Source of the DNA: Candidatus Thioglobus sp.
GTDB taxonomy: Bacteria > Pseudomonadota > Gammaproteobacteria > PS1 > Pseudothioglobaceae
Length of the DNA stretch: 64,000 nucleotides
Reading direction: 5' to 3'
NCBI GenBank assembly: GCA_028228555.1
Contig: JAOJBP010000002.1
Span: forward strand, 1 to 64,000
A program made the translations under genes and the position numbers. The notes below the pieces were generated by a model. It was not told the origin of the DNA. It did not search any database and saw only the letters and a program-made list of their open reading frames with translations. Shown in pieces: positions 54,967 through 64,000 of the stretch. The stretch's first letter is position 1. Each line of letters starts with the position of its first letter.

Positions 54967-55725
54967 ATGAAGACAAATAAAGTAAAAAGAGGCGTCTACC
55001 TTCTGCCAAACATTCTAACTACTTTTGGCTTGTTCTCAGGATTCTTTGCAATTATCCTGGCAACTAAGGGTCAGTATGCAGAAGCGGCAATTGCCATTTT
55101 TGTTGCTATGTTGTGGGATGGTCTAGATGGTCGGGTAGCTCGACTAACCAATACCCAAAGTGAATTTGGTGAGCAGTATGACTCTATGGCTGATATGGTG
55201 TCGTTTGGAGTGGCTCCTGCCTTGCTCATGTATTTTTATTTGTTTGAAGGCTTAGGCAAGATTGGTTGGATTGGTGCTTTTGTTTATGTTGCTGCTGGTT
55301 CACTACGTCTAGCGCGCTTTAATACACAAATTGGCGTGCAAGACAAACGCTATTTTCAAGGATTACCTTCTCCAGCTGCTGCTGCACTTGTTGCTGGCCT
55401 TGTATGGACTAAGGAGATGATGGGGCCTAGTGCTTATGATGAGCAATATTTGGTTACTGGTGCGTGGATTATTTTAGTTTCTGCTGGTATCTTAATGGTG
55501 AGTAATGTTCGTTATTACAGTTTTAAAGAAATCAACTTTAAAGGTAGATCTTCTTTTAAATTACTGTTAATAGCAACTCTCATTATGATTGTTGTTTTGT
55601 TATGGCCTAGCGCTATTTTGTTTATCTTTTTCTTTGTATATGCGCTATCTGGATTGGTGTTTACCACCATTGAAGTTAGAAACAAACGCGCTTTAAAAAA
55701 ACAAGCTAAGAAAAGTTTAAAATAA
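54967..55725 (+). CDS. pssA: CDP-diacylglycerol-serine O-phosphatidyltransferase
   Basis: It is 252 residues with about six membrane helices. The CDP-alcohol phosphatidyltransferase motif WDGLDGRVARLTNTQSEFG-DSMAD is complete, with LLPNILTTFGLFSGFFAI before it. It makes phosphatidylserine, the precursor of phosphatidylethanolamine. It starts 20 bp after the ilvC terminator and has a Lys-rich C-terminus. Confidence 0.94.
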   Translation: MKTNKVKRGVYLLPNILTTFGLFSGFFAIILATKGQYAEAAIAIFVAMLWDGLDGRVARLTNTQSEFGEQYDSMADMVSFGVAPALLMYFYLFEGLGKIGWIGAFVYVAAGSLRLARFNTQIGVQDKRYFQGLPSPAAAALVAGLVWTKEMMGPSAYDEQYLVTGAWIILVSAGILMVSNVRYYSFKEINFKGRSSFKLLLIATLIMIVVLLWPSAILFIFFFVYALSGLVFTTIEVRNKRALKKQAKKSLK

Positions 55726-55727
55726 TT

Positions 55728-55887
55728 TATAATTAGACTTATGGAATATTTAACTCATTTTTATTTTCAAGACTACTTCGTAGACTTACAACGATTACTG
55801 CCGTAGGGCAGATATTAACTCGTTCGGCTTTTAAAGCTAACTACCAAACAATTGAATTAGAAAAAAACACATATAAAGGAGACTTAA
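55728..55887 (+). promoter_or_regulatory. leuA promoter and possible leader peptide
   Basis: TATAAT at 55728-55733 suggests transcription from about 55740. ATG 55741 opens a 21-codon frame to TAG 55804-55806, encoding MEYLTHFYFQDYFVDLQRLL plus Pro, with four Leu and six aromatic residues. The hairpin CTGCC-GTAG-GGCAG (55798-55811) overlaps its end, and a GCTTTTAAAGC palindrome follows. This could be an attenuation leader, but the ATG has no ribosome site and would be leaderless, and no terminator hairpin follows. Confidence 0.35.
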
Positions 55888-57420
55888 ATGTCCGATAAAT
55901 TAATTATTTTTGACACAACATTACGCGATGGAGAGCAATCACCAGGCGCTTCAATGACCAAAGACGAAAAGGTTCGTATTGCCAAAGTTTTGGAAAAAAT
56001 GCGTGTTGATGTTATTGAAGCTGGCTTTGCTATTGCATCACCTGGTGATTTTGAAGCGGTTCAAGCTGTTGCTAATGTAGTAAAAGATTCCACTATTTGC
56101 TCTTTAGCCAGGGCTCTAGATAAAGATATTGATCGAGCAGGAGAGGCGCTAAAGGGTGCAAATTCAGCACGAATCCATACTTTTATTGCGACCAGCGATA
56201 TTCATATGAAGATGAAACTTCAAATGACACCAGATCAAGTGGTTGAGCAAGCAGTAAGAGCAGTTAAAAGAGCTAAAAAATATACAGATGATGTTGAATT
56301 TTCACCTGAAGATGCAGGTCGTTCGAACGAAGATTTCTTATGCCGCGTGATTGAACAAGCTATTAATGCAGGGGCGACAACAATTAATATTCCAGATACA
56401 GTAGGTTATAACATACCTCATCAATTTGGTGCCACTATCAAGTCTCTTATTGAACGAATTCCTAATTCAGACAAGGCAGTGTTTTCAGCACATTGTCATA
56501 ATGATTTAGGCTTGGCTGTGGCTAATTCTCTTTCTGCCGTTTTAAATGGTGCTAGACAGGTTGAGTGTACTATTAATGGCTTGGGAGAGCGCGCTGGTAA
56601 CACGGCTTTAGAAGAGATAGTAATGGCTGTTCGCACTCGTCAAGATGAGTTTAATTGTGATACTAATATTGATGCAACCCATATTTTGTCTGCATCTCGC
56701 TTAGTTTCTTCTGTGACTGGATTTATTGTGCAACCTAATAAAGCTATTGTTGGTGCTAATGCATTTGCACATGAAGCAGGTATTCACCAGGACGGTGTTT
56801 TAAAGCATCGTGAAACCTATGAAATTATGCGTGCAGAAGATGTAGGTTGGAATGCTAATAAGCTAGTTATGGGTAAGCATTCTGGGCGTAACGCTTTTAA
56901 GGCAAGATTGGTTGAATTAGGTGTTGAGTTTGGCTCTGAAGAGAGCCTAAATGACGCTTTTAGACGTTTTAAAGAGTTAGCCGATAAGAAGCATGAGGTT
57001 TTTGATGAAGACCTACAAGCGCTAGTATCAGAGACTCAAGTAGTTCAAAGCGAGCATATTAAATTAGTCTCATTAAAAGTAACATGTGAAACAGGTGAGA
57101 AAAATCAAGCAACGGTTGTATTGTCAGTTGATGGTAATGAAAAAAGCATGACAGCAGAAACTTCAGGCTCTGTTGACGCGACCTTTGGTGCAATTAATAA
57201 ATTACTTGATATGCAAGTTAATCTTCAATTGTACTCTGTATCAAATGTCACTCAAGGAACAGATTCATTGGGTGAAGTTAATGTGCGTTTGGAGCATAAT
57301 GGTAAGATTATTAATGGTCAAGGTGCAGACACAGATATTGTTATTGCAAGCGCCAAAGCTTATCTTCATGCACTTAATAAAGTTTTGGCTGATACAGATA
57401 GGGCTCACCCTCAAATCTAG
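55888..57420 (+). CDS. leuA: 2-isopropylmalate synthase
   Basis: It is 510 residues: [64 protein letters not shown] with metal ligands, [20 protein letters not shown] and a C-terminal LeuA regulatory domain (about 390-505) for leucine inhibition. First committed step of leucine synthesis. Ribosome site AAAGGAG is strong. Confidence 0.97.
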   Translation: MSDKLIIFDTTLRDGEQSPGASMTKDEKVRIAKVLEKMRVDVIEAGFAIASPGDFEAVQAVANVVKDSTICSLARALDKDIDRAGEALKGANSARIHTFIATSDIHMKMKLQMTPDQVVEQAVRAVKRAKKYTDDVEFSPEDAGRSNEDFLCRVIEQAINAGATTINIPDTVGYNIPHQFGATIKSLIERIPNSDKAVFSAHCHNDLGLAVANSLSAVLNGARQVECTINGLGERAGNTALEEIVMAVRTRQDEFNCDTNIDATHILSASRLVSSVTGFIVQPNKAIVGANAFAHEAGIHQDGVLKHRETYEIMRAEDVGWNANKLVMGKHSGRNAFKARLVELGVEFGSEESLNDAFRRFKELADKKHEVFDEDLQALVSETQVVQSEHIKLVSLKVTCETGEKNQATVVLSVDGNEKSMTAETSGSVDATFGAINKLLDMQVNLQLYSVSNVTQGTDSLGEVNVRLEHNGKIINGQGADTDIVIASAKAYLHALNKVLADTDRAHPQI

Positions 57421-57836
57421 TGTCAACACTTAGAGCGCGTTATCTAAATGCATTGGATATTCCTGAGTATTTATATACTCCTAAAAGAGTAGATACTGCA
57501 AATACTCAGTTAATCCAAACCCGTTGTTTGGTGGTTGAGACCCAATGCTCTAAGTCTATTTGTGAGCCTGGAGAGGTGCAAGATTTTTTATATAAAATGC
57601 TTTCAGCAGTAGGGTTAGCAAAAAAATATGTTGTTTGTATTAAGTCTAAACCTGATGCAGTATTACAAGAAATTAGCAAATATAATGCCCAAACTATTTT
57701 ATTATTAGATACTAAGGTTTCTTTAGTAAAAGATAAGGTTTTTTCTATGCAACATCCTAGTAATATTTTAAAAAACGAACAACTTAAGCGTGAAGCGTGG
57801 GAAGTTTTAAAGCAAGTTAAAGTATGTCTAAAATAG
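57420..57836 (+). CDS. HolD-like (DNA polymerase III psi) or UDG-fold protein
   Basis: It is 138 residues from GTG 57420, which overlaps the leuA stop by one base. The start [17 protein letters not shown] resembles the beginning of HolD, where a first helix leads to LGIxxW. The end [24 protein letters not shown] resembles the last helix of uracil-DNA-glycosylase-fold proteins, a fold HolD shares. Two Cys pairs ([14 protein letters not shown]) are present without clear cluster spacing. HolD is the more likely of the two but the match is weak. Confidence 0.5.
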   Translation: MSTLRARYLNALDIPEYLYTPKRVDTANTQLIQTRCLVVETQCSKSICEPGEVQDFLYKMLSAVGLAKKYVVCIKSKPDAVLQEISKYNAQTILLLDTKVSLVKDKVFSMQHPSNILKNEQLKREAWEVLKQVKVCLK

Positions 57837-58513
57837 ATTACAGTCTTGGTGGTTTTGAACGCCCAAAATTACAAACACCCAATGGTGAAAAAAAATTGCT
57901 CATGCATTCTTGTTGCGCACCATGTGCTGGTGAAATTATGGAAGCTTTAGCGGCTTCTGAAATTGAAACAACTATCTTTTTTTACAATCCTAATATTCAT
58001 CCTAGAGAAGAGTATGAGCTGCGCAAAGAAGAAAACATTCGCTTTGCACAAAAATTAGGCATGCCTTTTGTTGATGCGGACTATGATAAAGATGTTTGGT
58101 TTGATCGAATTAAAGGCCAGGAAGATGAACCAGAACGAGGAGCGCGCTGCACAACGTGTTTTGATATGCGTTTTGAAGTGACTGCTCAATATGCAAAAGC
58201 ACAGGGGTTTGATTTAATTTCTTCAACATTGGGTATTTCTCGCTGGAAAGACATGGGTCAAATTAATGGTTGTGGTGCTCGCGCAACAAATCCCTATGAG
58301 GGAATTTCATATTGGGATTTTAATTGGCGTAAACAGGGTGGCTCATCAAGAATGTTGGAGCTATCAAAGCGTGAAGAATTCTATCAGCAAGAGTATTGCG
58401 GATGTGTGTACTCTTTAAGAGATACTAATCGTTGGAGAGAATCTCGCGGTCGAGATAAGATTGAGCGCGGGGTAAATTTTTATCAAGAAGCCATGAAAAG
58501 TCTTGATAAATAA
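57824..58513 (+). CDS. queH: Epoxyqueuosine reductase QueH
   Basis: It is 229 residues: [18 protein letters not shown] (CC-x-x-C), [52 protein letters not shown] and EYCGCVYSL. The Cys pattern is that of QueH (DUF208), which replaces QueG in the last step of queuosine synthesis. It overlaps the HolD-like gene by 13 bp. Confidence 0.92.
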   Translation: MSKIDYSLGGFERPKLQTPNGEKKLLMHSCCAPCAGEIMEALAASEIETTIFFYNPNIHPREEYELRKEENIRFAQKLGMPFVDADYDKDVWFDRIKGQEDEPERGARCTTCFDMRFEVTAQYAKAQGFDLISSTLGISRWKDMGQINGCGARATNPYEGISYWDFNWRKQGGSSRMLELSKREEFYQQEYCGCVYSLRDTNRWRESRGRDKIERGVNFYQEAMKSLDK

Positions 58514-58516
58514 AGC

Positions 58517-59413
58517 CTAGTCTAATAAATATAGTAGTAAAGATTTCTGAGCATGTAAACGGTTTTCAGCCTCATCCCACACCAAGCTTTGCTCACCATC
58601 AATCACCTCAGCCGCTACTTCTTCTCCGCGGTGAGCAGGTAAACAATGCATAAAACTCGCATCAGCATCAGCATTTTTCATTAGATTTTGATCAACTTGA
58701 AATTCTTTAAAGGCAAGCTTACGTTTGTTTTGCTCTGCTTCTTGGCCCATGGAGGCCCATACGTCAGTAACGACTAAATCAGCTTTATTACAAGCTTTTT
58801 CAGCATCGTTAAACAACGAGATATGATCTGCATAATTATCGATAAATACTTGATTAGGTTCATAGCCTTTTGGCGTTGCAATATTAAGCTTAAATTTAAA
58901 GGCTTTGGCAGCTTGAATATAAGTATGGCACATATTATTACCATCACCAATCCAAGCGACAGTTTTACCTTGTATCGAGCCTTTATGCTCCTTATAAGTC
59001 ATCATATCAGCCAATAGTTGGCATGGATGAGACTCGTCACTAAGTGCATTGATAATTGGCACAGAGCCATTCTTTGCAAAGGTATTAATATCTTCATGAG
59101 AAGAGACTCTCATCATAATAGCATCAACCATAGAACTAATCACAATAGCCGTATCTTTAATAGGTTCACCACGTCCAAGTTGAATATCTCGATCTGATAA
59201 AAATAAAGCATGACCACCTAATTGGGTCATGCCTGTTTCAAAAGATACGCGAGTTCGTGTTGAAGATTTATCAAAAATCATAGCTAGAGTTTTATTCTTT
59301 AGCATTTGATTAATCTCCCCAGCCTTATGTTGTTTCTTTAAGCCAATAGCAGTGTCAATAATGCCATTTAAATCTTGGGTTGATAGGTCGTCTAAATTAA
59401 TAAAATGCTTCAT
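58517..59413 (-). CDS. argF: Ornithine carbamoyltransferase
   Basis: It is 298 residues: [21 protein letters not shown] with carbamoyl-phosphate ligands [41 protein letters not shown] and the catalytic [12 protein letters not shown]. Forms citrulline. It ends 4 bp beyond convergent queH and follows argD by 16 bp. Confidence 0.97.
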   Translation of the reverse strand: MKHFINLDDLSTQDLNGIIDTAIGLKKQHKAGEINQMLKNKTLAMIFDKSSTRTRVSFETGMTQLGGHALFLSDRDIQLGRGEPIKDTAIVISSMVDAIMMRVSSHEDINTFAKNGSVPIINALSDESHPCQLLADMMTYKEHKGSIQGKTVAWIGDGNNMCHTYIQAAKAFKFKLNIATPKGYEPNQVFIDNYADHISLFNDAEKACNKADLVVTDVWASMGQEAEQNKRKLAFKEFQVDQNLMKNADADASFMHCLPAHRGEEVAAEVIDGEQSLVWDEAENRLHAQKSLLLYLLD

Positions 59414-59429
59414 TGTTATTCTCCAGAGC

Positions 59430-60587
59430 CTAAAGTTGGCCCACTATTTCGCAAATGATATCAATCATTTCATCCGCTTGCTCTTTGTTAATAATAAGCG
59501 GTGGCAATAATCGAATAGATTGGCCAGTAATATTTATTAATAGTTTTTTATCCAATGCTTGTTGTAATAGTTGAGTGCACGCTTTGTTTAGTTCAATGGC
59601 AATCATTAAACCTTTTGCGCGAATTTCAACTACGGTATCAATAGTTTTTAATTTTTTTGTAAAGCTAGAAACAATGTAATCACTCATGACATTAACATTG
59701 TTTAAGAGGTCATCTTGTTTAATAACTTCCAATACTGTTGAGGCTACACGACAGACTAGTGGATTACCACCAAAGGTTGAGCCATGAGTACCAGGTGTCA
59801 ATAGTTTGGCAGCATTACCTTTGGCGATACAAGCGCCAATTGGAACCCCATTACCTAGGCCTTTAGCAAGTGTTAAGACATCAGGTGTTATCTGGTTATA
59901 TTGATGTGCAAACATCTTGCCAGTTCGACCAATGCCAGTTTGAACTTCATCAAGTATTAGTAGCCAATTATTTTTTTGACAAATTTCTTGAACATGATTT
60001 AGATAATCAGCATCTGGCACTATTACACCACTCTCTCCTTGAATAGGTTCAAGCATTACAGCTACAATTTGAGGATTATTTTCGTGTTTTTGAATAGCCT
60101 CAACATCGTTAAAGTTCACATGAATAAACTCACTAACGAGTGGTGAAAAACCTGCCTGAACTTTTGCATTACCTGTTGCTGACAGCGTTGCCATGGTACG
60201 ACCATGGAAACCTTGCTGGGCAGTTAAGATTATAGGTTCATTGATTTGGTTGGCATGTGCATGAAGCCTAGCTATCTTGATGGCTGCCTCATTCGCCTCA
60301 GCACCTGAATTACAAAAAAATACAGCATCCATATCAGCAAGCTTGCACAGTGTTTCTGCAAGTGTTTCTTGGTGCTGTATATGGTACCAATTACTGGTAT
60401 GCAAGAGCTGCTGAGCTTGTGATTGAATAGCTTCAGAGATTTTTGGATGAGAATGCCCAAGTCCAGTGACTGCTACACCACAAAGGGCATCTAAATAAAC
60501 TAGACCATTATTGTCTGTTAAATAGCAGCCATTACCTTTTGTAAAGGTAACTGGAAGTGGCGCATAATTTGACATTAAATAAGACAT
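59430..60587 (-). CDS. argD: Acetylornithine aminotransferase
   Basis: It is 385 residues of class [82 protein letters not shown], and the PLP-lysine in [16 protein letters not shown]. First gene of argD-argF. A second ATG four codons in (60575) is an alternative start. Confidence 0.95.
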   Translation of the reverse strand: MSYLMSNYAPLPVTFTKGNGCYLTDNNGLVYLDALCGVAVTGLGHSHPKISEAIQSQAQQLLHTSNWYHIQHQETLAETLCKLADMDAVFFCNSGAEANEAAIKIARLHAHANQINEPIILTAQQGFHGRTMATLSATGNAKVQAGFSPLVSEFIHVNFNDVEAIQKHENNPQIVAVMLEPIQGESGVIVPDADYLNHVQEICQKNNWLLILDEVQTGIGRTGKMFAHQYNQITPDVLTLAKGLGNGVPIGACIAKGNAAKLLTPGTHGSTFGGNPLVCRVASTVLEVIKQDDLLNNVNVMSDYIVSSFTKKLKTIDTVVEIRAKGLMIAIELNKACTQLLQQALDKKLLINITGQSIRLLPPLIINKEQADEMIDIICEIVGQL

Positions 60588-60607
60588 GATGATTTTTCCT
60601 TTAAAAG

Positions 60608-60634
60608 CAAAAAAGCCCCTAGCGGGGCTTTTGT
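60608..60634 (-). terminator. Rho-independent terminator of the 64-residue gene
   Basis: On the minus strand AAAAGCCCC pairs with GGGGCTTTT around a 4-nt loop and continues as T-run. It lies 19 bp after the small gene and before argD, so argD must have a promoter within or just after it, or depend on read-through. Confidence 0.9.
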
Positions 60635-60652
60635 ACCAATCAGAAATTTAAA

Positions 60653-60847
60653 TTACGACTGGTATTGTAGTGGTGGAGCCATTTCGTTATCAACTTCAGC
60701 TAAATCTTTCTTGTAGCTTTCGTAGAAAGATCCTGCTGGTGGATTAATCCATTCTTCATATGAAAAACCATTTACTGCTGTATGCTGCTTAAAGTTTTCC
60801 TGTAAAGCGATTTTTTTTGCAACTAATTCATTAGTCTGTTCATCCAT
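60653..60847 (-). CDS. Small conserved-looking protein of unknown function
   Basis: It is 64 residues, without signal peptide: MDEQTNELVAKKIALQENF, then NGFSYEEWINPPAGSFYESYKKDL and a Pro-rich end PPLQYQS. The AGGAG-like GGAGAT before the ATG (60847) and a strong own terminator mark a compact single-gene unit. No family recognised. Confidence 0.65.
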   Translation of the reverse strand: MDEQTNELVAKKIALQENFKQHTAVNGFSYEEWINPPAGSFYESYKKDLAEVDNEMAPPLQYQS

Positions 60848-61010
60848 TTTGATCTCCTAAATATTTAAATATGTAAAACATAATATTATATATGAAAAAG
60901 TGATTCTGTAAGCCTTTTTATTTACCTATAAAACTAATAAATATACCAATACCATTGGGAAAGTTGTGACACAATATGAGTGCATTTTATAACTAAATAA
61001 AGGAGTACAC

Positions 61011-61307
61011 ATGCAATTGAACATTTCTGGCCACCATCTTGATATAACTGATGCGATCAAGCAACATTCTGAAGAAAAGCTCGCTAAAATTAAACATCAT
61101 TTTGATCATGTTATTAACATTAATATGATTTTAGGTGTTGAAAAAGACGTGCAAAAAGCAGAAGCAACTCTTCATGTTAGTGGGGCAGATATATTTGCAA
61201 AAGCAGAAAGCGACAACCTATACATTTCAATTGATCAGATGGTAAATAAGCTTGATGCCCAAATCGTAAAACACAAAGATAAATTAAATAATCATAGGAA
61301 AAACTAA
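61011..61307 (+). CDS. hpf: Ribosome hibernation-promoting factor
   Basis: It is 98 residues with the HPF/RaiA pattern: LNISGHHLDITDAIKQHSEEKLAKIKHHF, VINI-LGVEKDVQKAEATLHVSGADIFAKAES and DNLYISIDQMVNKLDAQIVKHKDKL. The short form dimerises 70S ribosomes with RMF or acts as YfiA; it is not the long form. Ribosome site AAGGAG. Confidence 0.93.
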   Translation: MQLNISGHHLDITDAIKQHSEEKLAKIKHHFDHVININMILGVEKDVQKAEATLHVSGADIFAKAESDNLYISIDQMVNKLDAQIVKHKDKLNNHRKN

Positions 61308-61365
61308 AAAATTTGATACTCAAAGTGTAATGCTTTAGATTTAATAAATAAGGAATATAAGGTCA

Positions 61366-62718
61366 ATGTCAGAAGTTGAAAAGACTTCTTTTGAAGAGTG
61401 CCTCCAAAGATTGATGATATCTTTGGAGGCTTCTTTGTATGAAGAAGCTACCTCCCAATTATCCGAATTACATTCAGCTGAAATTGCTCGTCTATTGGAA
61501 AGTGTTCCGCCAAAAGACAGGATTAAGCTTTGGTTAAATATTGACAGTGCAACTCAAGGCGATATTTTAAAAGACTTAAATGAAGATGTCTTATCTCAAT
61601 TATTCAGTGAAATGAGTGTTGAAGGTATTGTTAAGGCTACTGAAGGTCTAGACATGGATGACTTGGCAGATATTGTGCCCGAGCTGCCCGAATCCGCATT
61701 ACATAATTTGTTGCTAACGCTTGATCATAAGCATCGAAAAAATCTTAGACATGTTTTGTCTTATCCTGAAGATTCAGCTGGCGGACTTATGAATATCGAT
61801 ATGATCACTGTTCGTGATGATGTTAATGTTCGAACAGTCATTAGATATTTACGCCTTCTTAAAGAAATGCCAATTGACACAGATCAGATTTTTGTGGTGG
61901 ATAGGGCGTACAAATACATTGGCTCTATTTATATCTCTACTTTGTTGACCAATGAGGCTGAACAAAGTATCAAACCTTTGATAAATACTGATCATAAGCC
62001 AGTTTTAGCAAGCTCATCTGATAGTGATGTTGCTAGTTTATTTGAACAACGAGATCTCATCTCTGCGCCTGTTGTTGATAGCCACAATCAGTTAATTGGT
62101 CGAATTACTATTGACGACGTGGTTGATGTTATTCGTGATGAAGCTGAGCACTCGGTTATGTCAATGGCTGGACTTGATGAAGAAGATGACGTCTTTGCAC
62201 CGGTTATTAAAAGTACCAAAAGTCGTAGTATTTGGCTAGGCGTTAATCTGATTACTGTTTTTGTTGCGGTGTTTTTCATTGGACTGTTTGAAGCCACTTT
62301 GCAAGACAAAATTGCTCTAGCTATTTTGATGCCAGTGGTCGCTTCAATGGGTGGAATCGCTGGCACACAAACTCTTATTTTGGTTACTAGAGGTATTGCA
62401 ACTGGCAGAGTAACTACGTCAAATCTTAAGGTTTTAATGAGTAAAGAAGTTGCTATTGGGTTTTTAAATGGCATACTTTGGTCATCAGTAATCGGCCTAG
62501 CTACTTACGTTTGGTTCGAAGATTTAATATTAAGCTTAGTTATCTCTATCGCCATTGTCGTTAATCTAATATTTGCTGCTTTTTCTGGTGCATTCTTACC
62601 ATCTTTATTAATAAGATTTAAGATCGACCCAGCATTAGCAGGTGGTGTAATCTTAACGACTATTACAGATGTGATTGGTTTTGTCGCGTTCTTGGGTTTG
62701 GCTTCATTGGTTATTTAA
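61366..62718 (+). CDS. mgtE: Magnesium transporter MgtE
   Basis: It is 450 residues: N-terminal MgtE helical domain (about 10-125, LHSAEIARLLESVPPKDRIKLWL), two CBS domains (about 130-255, with SAGGLMNIDMITVR), then five membrane helices with MPVVASMGGIAGTQTLILVTRG, the pore signature, and ITDVIGFVAFLGLAS. It admits Mg2+ with CBS-based gating. Confidence 0.95.
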   Translation: MSEVEKTSFEECLQRLMISLEASLYEEATSQLSELHSAEIARLLESVPPKDRIKLWLNIDSATQGDILKDLNEDVLSQLFSEMSVEGIVKATEGLDMDDLADIVPELPESALHNLLLTLDHKHRKNLRHVLSYPEDSAGGLMNIDMITVRDDVNVRTVIRYLRLLKEMPIDTDQIFVVDRAYKYIGSIYISTLLTNEAEQSIKPLINTDHKPVLASSSDSDVASLFEQRDLISAPVVDSHNQLIGRITIDDVVDVIRDEAEHSVMSMAGLDEEDDVFAPVIKSTKSRSIWLGVNLITVFVAVFFIGLFEATLQDKIALAILMPVVASMGGIAGTQTLILVTRGIATGRVTTSNLKVLMSKEVAIGFLNGILWSSVIGLATYVWFEDLILSLVISIAIVVNLIFAAFSGAFLPSLLIRFKIDPALAGGVILTTITDVIGFVAFLGLASLVI

Positions 62719-62741
62719 AAAACCATTGAAGCTGTATAAAT

Positions 62742-63632
62742 ATGCCCTTTGTACTTAAAAAATATCAGGCAATTCAAGGTAAAAAAATTCAACAATTTTT
62801 ACTTGATGAGGCTGGATTATCCTCTTCTATTTCTCAAAAACTTTTATCCAAAAAAAGAGTTTTTGACGATCAGAATAACCCTCTGGAAAATGGCCATATC
62901 CTAAATTGTGAGTATGTGCAAGTTGCAGTTTTTGAAGGTCATACCAGAGGGTTAAACCCTGTTTTTGAAACCCAAGATTTTGCTGTGTTTGACAAGCCTT
63001 CTGGCGTAATGGTTCATCCCACTAGAAAAACAACCGCTTATTGCCTATTAGATGAAATTAGGTATCATTTTGGTGAGCAAGCAGATTTAGCGCATAGAAT
63101 TGACGCCGAAACTTCTGGATTAGTCCTTGTGGCTAAAAATAAACCAGCCAGTACACTCTTAAAAACTATGTTTGAAAAAAGAGAGTTCGCCAAAGAATAT
63201 CTGGCCTTAGTTAAGGGTCATGTGAAAGAATTGATTACTATTGATAAGTTAATATCTAAAGCGAACAGCACGATTGATGTCAAAATGACGTGTGAAAAAC
63301 CACAAGGCAAAGTCTCTGTTACGCATATACAGCCTTTAAAATTTAACAAAAATAATAACACCACTCTGGTTAAAGCAGTTCCAGTAACAGGTAGGCAACA
63401 TCAAATTCGAGTACATCTTGATTCAATAAATCATAATATTTTAGGAGATCCGATTTACGGGGTAGATGAGTCCGTTGCTAATGATTATTTATGTAAAAAT
63501 TTATCAATTGAGAAAAGAGTGGAGCTAACAGGCGCTAATCGTTTAATGCTTCATGCAAATCATTTATCGTTTACTTATAAAGAGGTTAAATACAGCATTA
63601 CTTCAAAATTATCAAAAGAAATTTTTGGATAA
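62742..63632 (+). CDS. RluA-family pseudouridine synthase
   Basis: It is 296 residues. A short S4-like N-terminus (QQFLLDEAGLSSSISQKLLSKKRV) precedes the catalytic domain with FAVFDKPSGVMVHP, AHRIDAETSGLVLVAKN with catalytic Asp and EYLALVKG, and VTGRQHQIRVHLDSI. HRIDAETSG is the RluA signature (usually HRLDxxTSG). RluC or RluD cannot be told apart by eye. Confidence 0.9.
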   Translation: MPFVLKKYQAIQGKKIQQFLLDEAGLSSSISQKLLSKKRVFDDQNNPLENGHILNCEYVQVAVFEGHTRGLNPVFETQDFAVFDKPSGVMVHPTRKTTAYCLLDEIRYHFGEQADLAHRIDAETSGLVLVAKNKPASTLLKTMFEKREFAKEYLALVKGHVKELITIDKLISKANSTIDVKMTCEKPQGKVSVTHIQPLKFNKNNNTTLVKAVPVTGRQHQIRVHLDSINHNILGDPIYGVDESVANDYLCKNLSIEKRVELTGANRLMLHANHLSFTYKEVKYSITSKLSKEIFG

Positions 63633-63813
63633 TTTTGAGAATTAGCCATAAAAACTCTAATTAATTCTTATAAATCGAGTTTTTGTAAGTTTTAATGCCT
63701 AAAAATAGACAAAAATATGATTTTTAGAGTGAAAAAAAGCTATTTTTAGTTAATTATTAAGCTAAATCAGCTAATTTTTCGTAGTAATGTAAAAATTTAA
63801 GAAATAATGATAA
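63633..63813. other. AT-rich convergent gap with weak hairpins
   Basis: AAAAACTC (63650-63657) and GAGTTTTT (63677-63684) form a hairpin with a 19-nt loop; CTAAAAAT and ATTTTTAG repeats follow near 63700-63770. These may terminate the two converging transcripts. No gene supported. Confidence 0.35.
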
Positions 63814-64000
63814 TTAAAAGTCTTTAGTTGAAATATCGTTACTTTCTAGCCAAATTCTAAATTTTTCTTGAATTTCTTTCAAGGTTTTTTCGTCATCTGC
63901 CTCAAATCGCAATACCAAACAAGGCGTTGTATTGGAAGGGCGAACCAAGCCCCAGCCATTAGGGTAATCGACACGTACACCGTCAATAGTCGTAATTTTG
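63814..64000 (-). CDS. Phosphomannomutase/phosphoglucomutase, C-terminal end (partial)
   Basis: The frame enters from the right edge and stops at TAA (63814-63816). The 61 visible residues include TIDGVRVDYPNGWGLVRPSNTTPCLVLRFEADDE, here split into TIDGVRVDY and the phosphate-binding RPSNTTP, the C-terminal domain of AlgC/ManB enzymes. They interconvert sugar 1- and 6-phosphates for polysaccharide or LPS synthesis. Confidence 0.88.
   Translation of the reverse strand, partial: KITTIDGVRVDYPNGWGLVRPSNTTPCLVLRFEADDEKTLKEIQEKFRIWLESNDISTKDF

Overview
The window looks like the chromosome of an AT-rich gammaproteobacterial sulfur oxidiser of the SUP05/Thioglobus type or a related mollusc symbiont. 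This is an inference from gene content: sulfur-relay proteins, a periplasmic rhodanese next to a c-type cytochrome, a sulfur-globule-like repeat protein, AT-rich intergenic DNA, and otherwise gammaproteobacterial housekeeping genes. I saw no insertion sequence, integrase or CRISPR array.

Layout. 1-680: end of a Gly/Asn/Phe repeat protein, tRNA-Asn and a terminator. 840-4400: a zinc-uptake operon of the Vibrio ZrgABCDE type (His-rich protein, ABC ATPase, FtsX-like permease, DUF3299 protein) ending in a Zur-like Fur-family regulator, with a candidate operator upstream. 4476-7605: a periplasmic sugar-dehydrogenase-family protein, a GlcG/HbpS-like protein, an unknown secreted protein and an AlkB-type dioxygenase.

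7837-13783 is the most unusual part. A minus-strand operon encodes a YeeE/YedE (TsuA-like) sulfur transporter split over two genes, a TusA-like sulfur carrier, three small membrane proteins (one of only 24 residues), a rhodanese-like protein without the catalytic Cys, and three short DsrE/F/H-like proteins. It diverges from a plus-strand group of secreted rhodanese, cytochrome c and ribbon-helix-helix regulator. The 546-base gap between them carries two copies of a 50-base promoter-like block, a related element facing the operon, a palindrome and a possible pseudoknot. I infer a transport-and-relay system for reduced sulfur.

13876-33743 is mixed: YgiQ, an orphan protein with a divergent family A polymerase-like palm, aspartate aminotransferase, UvrB, QueE, a secreted Hsp20, a SulP transporter, AroC, a secreted peroxiredoxin, an MFS transporter with a divergent Tas reductase, a retropepsin-RimK fusion, a pentapeptide-repeat protein, tRNA-Arg, a DsbA-family protein and PyrF. 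33836-45525: tRNA-Val, two quinone-reductase-like enzymes with a divergent HxlR regulator, a UbiM-like hydroxylase with PdxH, AroE, RNase E with a repeat tail and long leader, pteridine reductase, MidA and UppP.

45513-64000: aminopeptidase N (probably starting at ATT), PncC, DusA, FtsA and LpxC (with no ftsZ between them), then the branched-chain amino acid genes ilvB-ilvH-ilvC, pssA and leuA, a HolD-like protein, QueH, ArgF/ArgD, a ribosome hibernation factor, MgtE, an RluA-type pseudouridine synthase and the C-terminal end of a phosphomannomutase/phosphoglucomutase running off the window.
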